Program-made: the position numbers and the translations under genes
Notes under the pieces: model-generated
What the model was told of the DNA's origin: nothing
Database searches by the model: none
What the model saw: only the letters and a program-made list of their open reading frames with translations
Shown here: positions 1 to 4,906 of the stretch, piece after piece
How the letters are laid out: every line of letters begins with the position of its first letter
Position numbering within the stretch: position 1 is the stretch's first letter
Assembly: GCA_934636045.1 (NCBI GenBank)
Contig: CAKTZP010000119.1
Span: 1 to 6,534 of the forward strand
Reading direction: 5' to 3'
DNA: 6,534 bases
Source: an uncultured Oscillospiraceae bacterium
Lineage (GTDB): Bacteria > Bacillota > Clostridia > Oscillospirales > Oscillospiraceae

Positions 1-702
1 GCGTGGATCCGCGATTGGTTCGAGCGCAACGGAAAAAGCTGCAATGCCATCATAGGCATCTCCGGCGGCAAGGACAACTCTGTCGCCGCCGCACTGTGTG
101 TCGAGGCACTGGGAAAAGAGCGCGTCATCGGCGTGCTGATGCCCAATGGCGAGCAGAGCGATATTGCAATGAGCCGTCTGCTCGTGGAGCATCTCGGAAT
201 TGCTCACTATGTCATCAATATTCAGGACGGGTATCGCGGGCTGCTCAGCGCGGTATGTCAGTCGCTCCATACGGTCAGCCGCGATACGGAAATCAACCTT
301 GCGCCGCGTCTTCGGATGTCCACGCTCTATGCCGTCGCACAGAGCCGCAACGGTCGTGTCGTCAACACCTGCAACCTCTCGGAGGATTGGGTCGGCTATT
401 CCACCCGCTACGGCGACAGCGCGGGCGATTTCAGCCCGCTGTCCATGCTTTGCGTCCGCGAGGTCAAGGCGCTCGGCAGGGAACTGGGGCTGCCGGAATG
501 TCTAGTCGAAAAAGTGCCGATCGACGGCCTCTGCGGCCAGACCGACGAGGAGAAGCTCGGCTTTACCTACGCCACGCTTGACGCGTACATCCGCGACGGC
601 GTGGAGCCCGACGCGGCCACCAAGGCGCGCATCGACCGCCTGTATGAGCTCAACCGCTTTAAGGTGCGGTTCATGGATGTATTCCCGTATCAGCCCGAAT
701 GA
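1..702 (+). CDS. nadE: NH3-dependent NAD+ synthetase, 5' partial
   Basis: The last step of NAD synthesis: ATP-dependent amidation of deamido-NAD (nicotinate adenine dinucleotide) in the cytosol. The frame is open from base 1; 233 residues are visible and, judging by family starts, only about 12-20 N-terminal residues are missing. The PP-loop for ATP is at visible residues 19-27 (GISGGKDNS), followed by the family blocks GVLMPNGEQ (44-52), NLAPRLRMSTLYAVAQ (99-114), TCNLSEDWVGYSTRYGD (from 123) and DGLCGQTDEEKLGFTY near the C-terminus. There is no nitrilase-type glutaminase domain in view, and the size fits the short ammonia-using form. An oddity is Asn26, where the PP-loop consensus SGGxDS has Ser. 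The stop TGA overlaps the next start (ATGA), so it probably leads a three-gene operon. Confidence 0.95.
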   Translation, partial: AWIRDWFERNGKSCNAIIGISGGKDNSVAAALCVEALGKERVIGVLMPNGEQSDIAMSRLLVEHLGIAHYVINIQDGYRGLLSAVCQSLHTVSRDTEINLAPRLRMSTLYAVAQSRNGRVVNTCNLSEDWVGYSTRYGDSAGDFSPLSMLCVREVKALGRELGLPECLVEKVPIDGLCGQTDEEKLGFTYATLDAYIRDGVEPDAATKARIDRLYELNRFKVRFMDVFPYQPE

Positions 703-1193
703 AGCCGCTGTTCCGGACGGAGCGGCTGTATCTGCGTCGGCTCTGCCGGCGGGATGTCCCGACGCTGGCGCATTGGCGCAATGATGAGGACTGCCGCCGC
801 TATCAGTGCTGGCGGCAGTCCTCGCCGTCGGCGCTGCGGCGCTTTGTGCTTCGCTATCACCGAAGCCGCCTGCTTTCCCGCCAAAGGGAGCAGCACTACA
901 CCGTCTGCCTGCACGACGGTACAATGGTTGGCGATATTACCGTTTTCTATATCCGCGGGGATAATGTGAGCATTGGCTACACGGTTTACCCGCCGTTCCA
1001 GCAAAACGGATACGCTTACGAGCTGTTGTCGTCCCTGCTGCCGCTCCTGCGCGCACACTATCGTCTCGACCTCTGCGCAATCGCAGACGTTCAAAATATT
1101 GCAAGTATTTCGCTGCTGTATAAGCTCGGTTTCGAGGCTTTAGAGGAAAATTCCGAAGAAATCGTGCTGATTCTGAGGTGGAGGACGCCGTGA
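699..1193 (+). CDS. GNAT-family N-acetyltransferase (RimJ/RimL-like)
   Basis: A 164-residue protein with the form of a GCN5-related acetyltransferase, which moves acetyl from acetyl-CoA to an amine. It opens with the RTERLYLRRL strand typical of the RimJ/RimL (Acetyltransf_3-type) branch. The acetyl-CoA pyrophosphate-binding motif (Q/R-x-x-G-x-G/A) is QQNGYA at residues 101-106, and the C-terminal block DVQNIASISLLYKLGFE (130-146) matches the usual N...A/S...L-Y-x-x-L-GF pattern. The N-terminal half is unusually rich in arginine. The start ATG overlaps the nadE stop by four bases and has no strong Shine-Dalgarno sequence, so translation is probably coupled to nadE. The substrate cannot be told from sequence. 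Confidence 0.85.
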   Translation: MKPLFRTERLYLRRLCRRDVPTLAHWRNDEDCRRYQCWRQSSPSALRRFVLRYHRSRLLSRQREQHYTVCLHDGTMVGDITVFYIRGDNVSIGYTVYPPFQQNGYAYELLSSLLPLLRAHYRLDLCAIADVQNIASISLLYKLGFEALEENSEEIVLILRWRTP

Positions 1194-1669
1194 TGGTAAC
1201 CCTTGAAATTATGACACGTGAGTTGTGCCATAAGCTGTATCGCGACTTTCAAAATGATCCCGATATATATCAGGATATGACAAAATTCGCGCCCTTTGTG
1301 TATCGGGAAGCATGGGTCGACGCTTATTTTGACCGCCAAGCCGCAAAGCAGCGCATTTACATTGCCATTCTGCTTGACGGGGAGCCCATCGGCGAGGTCC
1401 TGCTCAAACAGATCGACCGAGAAGGCAGCTCCTGCGTTTTAGGCATTCATCTTCAGAACGACACTGTAAAAGGGAAGGGCTACGGAACGTGCGCCGAGAC
1501 CCTTGCCGTAGAGTATGCCTTTGACCGACTGGGGCTGGCAACAGTATATGCCGACACCGTTCGGAAGAACACACGCAGCCAGCACGTTTTAGAAAAAGTC
1601 GGCTTCCGGTTTACGCACGAGGATGCGCTGTTTCGGTACTACGAGATCACCAAAGGAGCTTGCACGTAG
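1193..1669 (+). CDS. GNAT-family N-acetyltransferase, second copy type
   Basis: A 158-residue GNAT-fold acetyltransferase. The acetyl-CoA binding motif is VKGKGYGT at residues 92-99 (K-G-K-G-Y-G core), preceded by the strand CVLGIHLQND and followed by TVRKNTRSQHVLEKVGFRF (122-140), where Asn126 and the VGF triplet sit in the expected C-terminal motif. I chose the ATG at 1193 over the upstream in-frame GTG at 1178 because GGAGG (1180-1184) lies 8 bases before it and because it overlaps the preceding TGA (TGATG). It differs clearly from the upstream GNAT, so this is not a recent tandem duplication. Acceptor unknown; protein, antibiotic and small-molecule amines are all possible. Confidence 0.85.
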   Translation: MVTLEIMTRELCHKLYRDFQNDPDIYQDMTKFAPFVYREAWVDAYFDRQAAKQRIYIAILLDGEPIGEVLLKQIDREGSSCVLGIHLQNDTVKGKGYGTCAETLAVEYAFDRLGLATVYADTVRKNTRSQHVLEKVGFRFTHEDALFRYYEITKGACT

Positions 1670-1729
1670 GGGAAGCGCAGTTCGGCTTAAAATCCATTCA
1701 GTTTTGCAGAGAAGCAATGAAACGGCAAA

Positions 1730-1763
1730 GCAGCAGAAACAGCGGACGCAGCAGAAACAGCGG
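1730..1763 (+). repeat. Two-copy direct repeat, 18-bp period
   Basis: GCAGCAGAAACAGCGG occurs at 1730-1745 and again, identical, at 1748-1763, and GCAGC follows at the start of a third unit. It lies in the gap after the second acetyltransferase. Apart from this repeat I see no gene or clear signal between 1670 and 1809. A small ATG frame at 1717 would read a six-residue Ser/Arg/Asn/Gly repeat and stops after 18 codons; its Shine-Dalgarno is weak, so I do not call it a gene. Confidence 0.7.
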
Positions 1764-1809
1764 GAGCAGCTGAAGCCGCACCATATCGGTATCCTGCACA
1801 GCCAGATAA

Positions 1810-1843
1810 CGAACGCAACAAAATAAAAATTTTGTTGCGTTCG
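1810..1843. repeat. Perfect 15-bp palindrome with 4-base loop
   Basis: The left arm 1810-1824 (CGAACGCAACAAAAT) and right arm 1829-1843 are perfect reverse complements around AAAA (1825-1828). The GC pairs are at the base of the stem and the A/T pairs at the tip, and no T-run follows on either strand, so it is not a canonical intrinsic terminator. The right arm contains the -35 box of the promoter just downstream, which makes an operator a reasonable alternative. It is also the only hairpin I see that could end transcription of the nadE operon. Confidence 0.75.
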
Positions 1844-1863
1844 AAGCGGGAATGTGGTATCAT
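1835..1863 (+). promoter_or_regulatory. Sigma-A-type promoter for the structured RNA/recombinase transcript
   Basis: The -35 is TTGCGT (1835-1840), then 17 bases, then the -10 TATCAT (1858-1863) with an extended -10 TGG at 1855-1857. Expected transcript start is about 1869-1871. The -35 sits inside the right arm of the palindrome at 1810-1843, so a protein bound to that palindrome would block it. The start point is inferred from spacing only. Confidence 0.6.
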
Positions 1864-1869
1864 TGGAAT

Positions 1870-2125
1870 AGCCAAGGTATGTTCCGGCGATTCTGGTGGG
1901 TGTGGTTTGTTCGAGCGGCTGCTGCGGTGGAGCTTTAGGGTGCTTTGGCGTGTAGGACGTTTTAGCGGCTTGGCCGCTGCGGAGCGTTTGTTTCTGTTGC
2001 GATCCTTTTAAAGCTCCGGTCGTTGCGGCGGTAGTCGTCCGGCAGCATTTGCATGTGCGTTTGTTGCTTCGGGTGATGCGGGTTCGACTCCCGCACGCTG
2101 CGAAACCTGCTTCTGCGTACCTGCA
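1870..2125 (+). ncRNA. Candidate structured RNA (about 250 nt) or long structured leader
   Basis: No protein frame is convincing here, but plus-strand helices nest cleanly. The closing helix is 1875-1881 with 2116-2122 (AGGTATG/CGTACCT, one G-U). Next come a small hairpin 1884-1887/1893-1896 and a helix 1904-1908 with 2103-2107 (GGTTT/AAACC). A long arm follows: 1912-1914/2035-2037, then 1918-1925 with 2025-2032 (8 bp, three G-U), then 1929-1937 with 2009-2017 (GGAGCTTTA/TAAAGCTCC, 9 bp perfect). The arm continues as 1954-1959 with 2000-2006 (one bulge) and a tip hairpin 1964-1969/1973-1978. A second arm is 2042-2046 with 2097-2101 (GCAGC/GCTGC), enclosing a T-arm-like hairpin at 2078-2094. 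It starts just after a good promoter and ends about 50 bases before the recombinase start, with no strong terminator between, so it may be a 5' leader of that mRNA or be processed from it. The family is unrecognised; raiA RNA is one comparison to test. Folding was done by eye. Confidence 0.6.
2078..2094 (+). other. tRNA T-arm-like stem-loop
   Basis: The stem GCGGG (2078-2082) pairs with CCCGC (2090-2094) around the seven-base loop TTCGACT (2083-2089). This is the geometry and sequence of a T-psi-C arm and is also like the 3' end of tmRNA. No complete tRNA can be built: no anticodon arm is apparent, and the acceptor-like helix 2042-2046/2097-2101 encloses only about 60 nt. It is best read as a tRNA-like module inside the candidate RNA, or less likely a tRNA remnant. 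Confidence 0.65.
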
Positions 2126-2172
2126 GCACTTTTCAGCGTTCTTTGCAGCATGGAGAAAATGGAGGAATTCGG

Positions 2173-3171
2173 ATGAATCAATACAGTGATGCACCGCAGG
2201 TTCTGCGGGAGTTTCTTTCGTATCACGAGACGATTAAGGGACAATCCGCGCGGACGATCAACGAGTACTACCTTGATCTGCGGATGTTCCTTCGGTTTAT
2301 GAAGCTGATCAAAAACGACATGCCCTACAGCACCCCGCTGGAGGATATCTCGATTCAAGATATTGATCTTGAATTTTTAAAAATAATAACCATTACTGAT
2401 ATTTTTGATTATCTTTCCTATCTGGCCAACGACCGCAGCACGGATATCTCGCTATCGCCCGGGATCGGCGCGGCTGCACGAGCACGAAAGCTGTCGGCGA
2501 TCAAATCATTTTATAAGTATCTGACCGTCCGCACAAAGCAGCTTACCGAAAATCCGGTCAAGGACATCGAATACCCGAAAATTCGCAAGTCCCTCCCCCG
2601 TTATTTGACGCTGGACGAATCGAAGCGCCTTCTCGCCGCGGTCGAGGGACCGAACGCAAAGCGGGATTATGCAATATTAATGTTATTTTTAAACTGCGGT
2701 ATCCGTCGCTCGGAGCTGGTCGGACTGAACCTGTCCAATGTATATGATGACAGAATACGCGTCACAGGAAAAGGCAACAAAGAACGCATTGTATACTTCG
2801 GCTCGGCATGCCGTGCGGCGATCGAGGCGTACCTTCCCGAACGCAACAAAAAAGTGCTGTCGGATAACAAGGCGCTCTTTGGTTCGCGCGATAACAACCG
2901 CATCAGCGTGACGGCCGTGCATCGGTTGGTCAAAAAATATATGCTGCTGGCCGGCCTTGACCCATCGCAATACTCCGCGCACAAGCTGCGCCATACAGCG
3001 GCGACGCTGATGGTCTCCAACGGCGTGGACATTAAAACCGTACAGGAGGTTTTGGGGCACGAGCACCTGAATACCACCGAAATTTATACCCATATTGAAA
3101 GCACAGAGCTAAAAATTGCGGCGGAGGCCAATCCCCTCTCCCATCTGACACCGGAGGAGCATCATGATTGA
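2173..3171 (+). CDS. Xer-type tyrosine recombinase (XerC/XerD-like)
   Basis: A 332-residue site-specific tyrosine recombinase. The N-terminal SAM-like DNA-binding domain (about 1-125) has the Xer signature of a FLSYHETIKGQSARTINEYYLDL-type helix pair. The catalytic domain (about 145-315) shows every expected residue: R178 in GIRRSEL, K200 in VTGKGNKER, H270 and R273 in the HKLRH box, H296 in LGHEHL, and nucleophile Y305 in TEIYTHI. It is somewhat longer than the usual 300 residues, with extra sequence near 45-70 and 88-102. The ATG at 2173 is preferred over the upstream in-frame TTG because GGAGG (2161-2165) lies 7 bases before it. The next gene overlaps it by 8 bases. No element boundary or excisionase is seen, so a resident Xer protein acting on chromosome dimers fits better than a mobile-element integrase. 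XerC and XerD cannot be told apart here. Confidence 0.9.
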   Translation: MNQYSDAPQVLREFLSYHETIKGQSARTINEYYLDLRMFLRFMKLIKNDMPYSTPLEDISIQDIDLEFLKIITITDIFDYLSYLANDRSTDISLSPGIGAAARARKLSAIKSFYKYLTVRTKQLTENPVKDIEYPKIRKSLPRYLTLDESKRLLAAVEGPNAKRDYAILMLFLNCGIRRSELVGLNLSNVYDDRIRVTGKGNKERIVYFGSACRAAIEAYLPERNKKVLSDNKALFGSRDNNRISVTAVHRLVKKYMLLAGLDPSQYSAHKLRHTAATLMVSNGVDIKTVQEVLGHEHLNTTEIYTHIESTELKIAAEANPLSHLTPEEHHD

Positions 3172-3823
3172 TACCGTTATTTTCGATTTGGACGGAACCC
3201 TTCTGAATACACTGGAGGATTTGAAAAATAGCACGAATTTCGCGCTGAAAAAGTTCGGATTTTCGGAAAGAACACTGGAGGAGGTCCGCATTTTCGTCGG
3301 CAACGGTCTGCGGCGCCTGATAGAGCAGGCTGTCCCCGAGGAGACAGACGCTGCCACGGTGGACGCGGTGCTGGCGGCAATGAAAGCACATTATCAGGAG
3401 CATTGCGTCTGCAAAACCGTGCCTTATCCCGGAATTTTCGAGCTTTTGGAGCATTTAAAGTCCGCCGGATTCCGACTGGCGATCGTTTCGAACAAGGCTG
3501 CGCCGATGGTTGCGCAGCTGCGGAAGGCGTTCTTCGACGGTCAGATCGAGATCGCACTCGGTGAATCTGAGCAGCTTCGCCGCAAGCCGTGGCCGGATAT
3601 GGTGTTTTCCGCAATAGAGCAGCTCCGCAGCGCCGCAGAGCGCACCGTTTACGTCGGCGACTCCGAGGTGGATGTGCAGACCGCCAAAAATGCAGGAATC
3701 CCCTGCCTTAGTGTCGGCTGGGGATTCCGTTCGGCGCAGGTGCTGCGGCGTGCCGGGGTTGAGAAGATCTATGACACGCCGCAGGCGCTGCAGGATGCGC
3801 TGCTTTTGCTCGGCAAAGGCTGA
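3164..3823 (+). CDS. HAD-superfamily phosphatase, phosphoglycolate phosphatase-like
   Basis: A 219-residue HAD hydrolase of subfamily IA with a helical cap. Motif I is FDLDGTLLNT with nucleophile D8 and acid/base D10; motif II is Ser109 in IVSNK; motif III is Lys141 in RRKPWPD; motif IV is GDSEVD with D166 and D170 for magnesium. The cap spans about residues 16-85. The arrangement (including GNGLRRLI and KPWPD) resembles Gph/PGP, which removes phosphate from 2-phosphoglycolate, but HAD substrates are promiscuous and pyrophosphatase or nucleotidase activity is possible. The start at 3164 lies inside the recombinase gene, with GGAGG at 3153-3157 six bases before it, so the two are surely co-transcribed. 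Its last 116 bases are antisense to the convergent FemX-like frame. Confidence 0.9.
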   Translation: MIDTVIFDLDGTLLNTLEDLKNSTNFALKKFGFSERTLEEVRIFVGNGLRRLIEQAVPEETDAATVDAVLAAMKAHYQEHCVCKTVPYPGIFELLEHLKSAGFRLAIVSNKAAPMVAQLRKAFFDGQIEIALGESEQLRRKPWPDMVFSAIEQLRSAAERTVYVGDSEVDVQTAKNAGIPCLSVGWGFRSAQVLRRAGVEKIYDTPQALQDALLLLGKG

Positions 3824-4826
3824 ACCGTTGCAGTGCATTTTTAATTACAACTAACGCGTTGACTTGATAGTTTAGTATCATGTCAAATTCTCCGGCGTAG
3901 CGCACCAGCGCTGCGCCGAATTTCATTTTGTAGCAGTGCAGGCCGAATTTGGGGTTGGATTCCTCCGGCTCGCCCTCCACGCCGCGAAGATCAAAGCAGG
4001 TGCAGCCGCTTTGGAGCGCATCGCACTGCATCTGATATTGCAGCAGCTCATTTGGATGCAGCTCCAGGTATTCCGAATCTGAGCAGCCGTAGAAAAATGA
4101 CGCCGTCGTACCGAAGCGAATCATGATCGCTGCAGCGATCGTTCGGCCCTCCGTTCTGGCAAGATAGAGCGTCGCCAGCTCCGGCATTTGGGTCAGAATA
4201 TCGTGAAAATACTGCTTCGGCCGCGCGGAAAAACCATTTTTTCGCGCGGTTTGCTCCATCATTCGGCAGAAGTCGTCGAGATCCAGCACCGTTCCGTGGC
4301 AAATCTCAAGCCCGTTTTGCTGCGCAAGCCGAACGTTGCGCCGCATGGACGGATGATACTGCAGCAGCAGCGTTTCCGGCGTCAGGCCGGTCAGCTCCAG
4401 CTTGTAGTTATAGCGCGCCTGAAACAGGGAAAAATCCGTTGCGGTTTTGAGGCGGAAGCCCCAGCGGCGCAGCTGCGCAACCGCTTCTAGGTCGCTTGCA
4501 TCGAGCTCCGGGTCGATGCGCAGCAGATAGGCGCGGCGCTCCCGCCCGAGCGTCCGCACGGCGCACAGCAGCTCCGCCGCAGCCGCAGCATCCAGCACGA
4601 CTGGGCCGCGCGGCGCGTACAGGAGACAGGCGCCCAGCCCGTGCAGCCGGTGCTCGAGCAATGACATCGTCCCGCGAATCTCGCCGCGGGCGTCCCGGCA
4701 GATCAGGCCGAACCAGCCCCAGTCGGACTTTACCCGTCCCCAGTCGGAGCTTTGCAGAAAGCTTCCGTGTTGTTTTACAAAAGCATCCAGCGCCGCAGCA
4801 CTATCCAGCGTTACTCTTTGGATCAT
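3708..4826 (-). CDS. FemX/MurM-like peptidoglycan bridge aminoacyltransferase
   Basis: Proteins of this family add amino acids from aminoacyl-tRNA to the lysine or diaminopimelate side chain of lipid II, at the cytoplasmic face of the membrane. The 372 residues show FLQSSDWGRVK (23-33), LLYAPRGPVV (68-77), the SMRRNVRLAQQNGLEI block (160-175), and the C-terminal signature FYGCSDSEYLELHPNELLQYQ (245-265) with CFDLRGVEGEPEESNPKFGLHCYKMKFG (277-304). These are a two-GNAT-fold FemABX pattern. I chose the ATG at 4826: GGGAGG lies 9 bases upstream, and the farther-upstream Met codons sit before or within that site. The family normally ends soon after the GEFD motif (312-315). Here the frame continues about 55 residues, and residues 335-372 are antisense to the phosphatase gene and rich in Ala, Pro and His, so the native end may have been lost. 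FemABX homologues that are not cell-wall enzymes exist. Confidence 0.88.
   Translation of the reverse strand: MIQRVTLDSAAALDAFVKQHGSFLQSSDWGRVKSDWGWFGLICRDARGEIRGTMSLLEHRLHGLGACLLYAPRGPVVLDAAAAAELLCAVRTLGRERRAYLLRIDPELDASDLEAVAQLRRWGFRLKTATDFSLFQARYNYKLELTGLTPETLLLQYHPSMRRNVRLAQQNGLEICHGTVLDLDDFCRMMEQTARKNGFSARPKQYFHDILTQMPELATLYLARTEGRTIAAAIMIRFGTTASFFYGCSDSEYLELHPNELLQYQMQCDALQSGCTCFDLRGVEGEPEESNPKFGLHCYKMKFGAALVRYAGEFDMILNYQVNALVVIKNALQRFSLCRAKAAHPAAPAACHRSSQPRHAAAPAPNGIPSRH
3859..3886. repeat. 28-bp imperfect inverted repeat with 11-6-11 geometry
   Basis: TTGAC-T-TGATA (3859-3869) and TATCA-T-GTCAA (3876-3886) are reverse complements with one central mismatch in each arm, separated by six bases GTTTAG (3870-3875). 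An 11-6-11 layout is that of Xer recombination sites such as dif, and the bases TCATGTCAAAT (3878-3888) resemble the XerD half-site TTATGTTAAAT, though not in the register the dyad would predict. It lies in an AT-rich patch within the 3' part of the FemX-like frame, just after the phosphatase gene. It could also act as a weak hairpin between the two convergent genes. Confidence 0.5.
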
Positions 4827-4830
4827 GATC

Positions 4831-4857
4831 AACATCCTCCCTTGGTATGAGGATGTT
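4831..4857 (-). promoter_or_regulatory. Hairpin covering the ribosome binding site of the FemX-like gene
   Basis: On the minus strand the 9-bp arms AACATCCTC (4857-4849) and GAGGATGTT (4839-4831) pair perfectly around a nine-base loop. The Shine-Dalgarno GGGAGG (4841-4836) of the FemX-like gene falls in the loop end and the 3' arm, so folding would hide it. The start ATG lies four bases after the stem. Confidence 0.6.
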
Positions 4858-4883
4858 ATACCACACGATTGCATCACGTTTGA
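4855..4883 (-). promoter_or_regulatory. Candidate promoter for the FemX-like gene
   Basis: Read on the minus strand: a weak -35 TCAAAC (4883-4878), 17 bases, then TATAAC (4860-4855) with an extended -10 TGG (4863-4861). The expected start is about 4848, inside the hairpin loop, so a transcript from this promoter would lack the 5' arm of the hairpin at 4831-4857. Confidence 0.45.
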
Positions 4884-4906
4884 CGCAGGTATGCATCAAA
4901 ATTGCA

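Noticed and set aside
1623..1826. Plus-strand frame of 67 codons covering the end of the second acetyltransferase and the gap
   Set aside because: It overlaps a real gene in another frame, has low-complexity Gln/Arg/Ser content caused by the 18-bp repeat, and has no ribosome binding site at a sensible start.
1810..1843. LexA-type SOS box, because the palindrome contains GAAC and GTTC
   Set aside because: The half-sites are 24 bases apart (1815-1838), not the 4-base spacing of the Firmicute LexA site.
2028..2103. A complete tRNA or tmRNA gene ending at the T-arm-like hairpin
   Set aside because: The T-arm is convincing, but the acceptor-like helix encloses only about 60 nt, no anticodon or D arm is evident, no CCA follows, and a tmRNA 5' end with its usual start and tag frame is not seen upstream.
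1589..2194. Minus-strand frame of 201 codons across the gap and candidate RNA
   Set aside because: Composition is that of a chance frame (many Cys, Thr, Arg, Ser), it overlaps two plus-strand genes and RNA helices, and no Shine-Dalgarno or domain is recognisable.
2041..3171. An integrated mobile element with the tRNA-like sequence as its attachment site
   Set aside because: No excisionase, replication or cargo genes follow; the recombinase overlaps a housekeeping phosphatase; and I see no second copy of the T-arm sequence in the window.
3859..3881. Plus-strand promoter TTGACT ... TATCAT after the phosphatase gene
   Set aside because: The spacer is only 11 bases, and it would drive transcription antisense to the FemX-like gene; the inverted repeat explains the similarity better.
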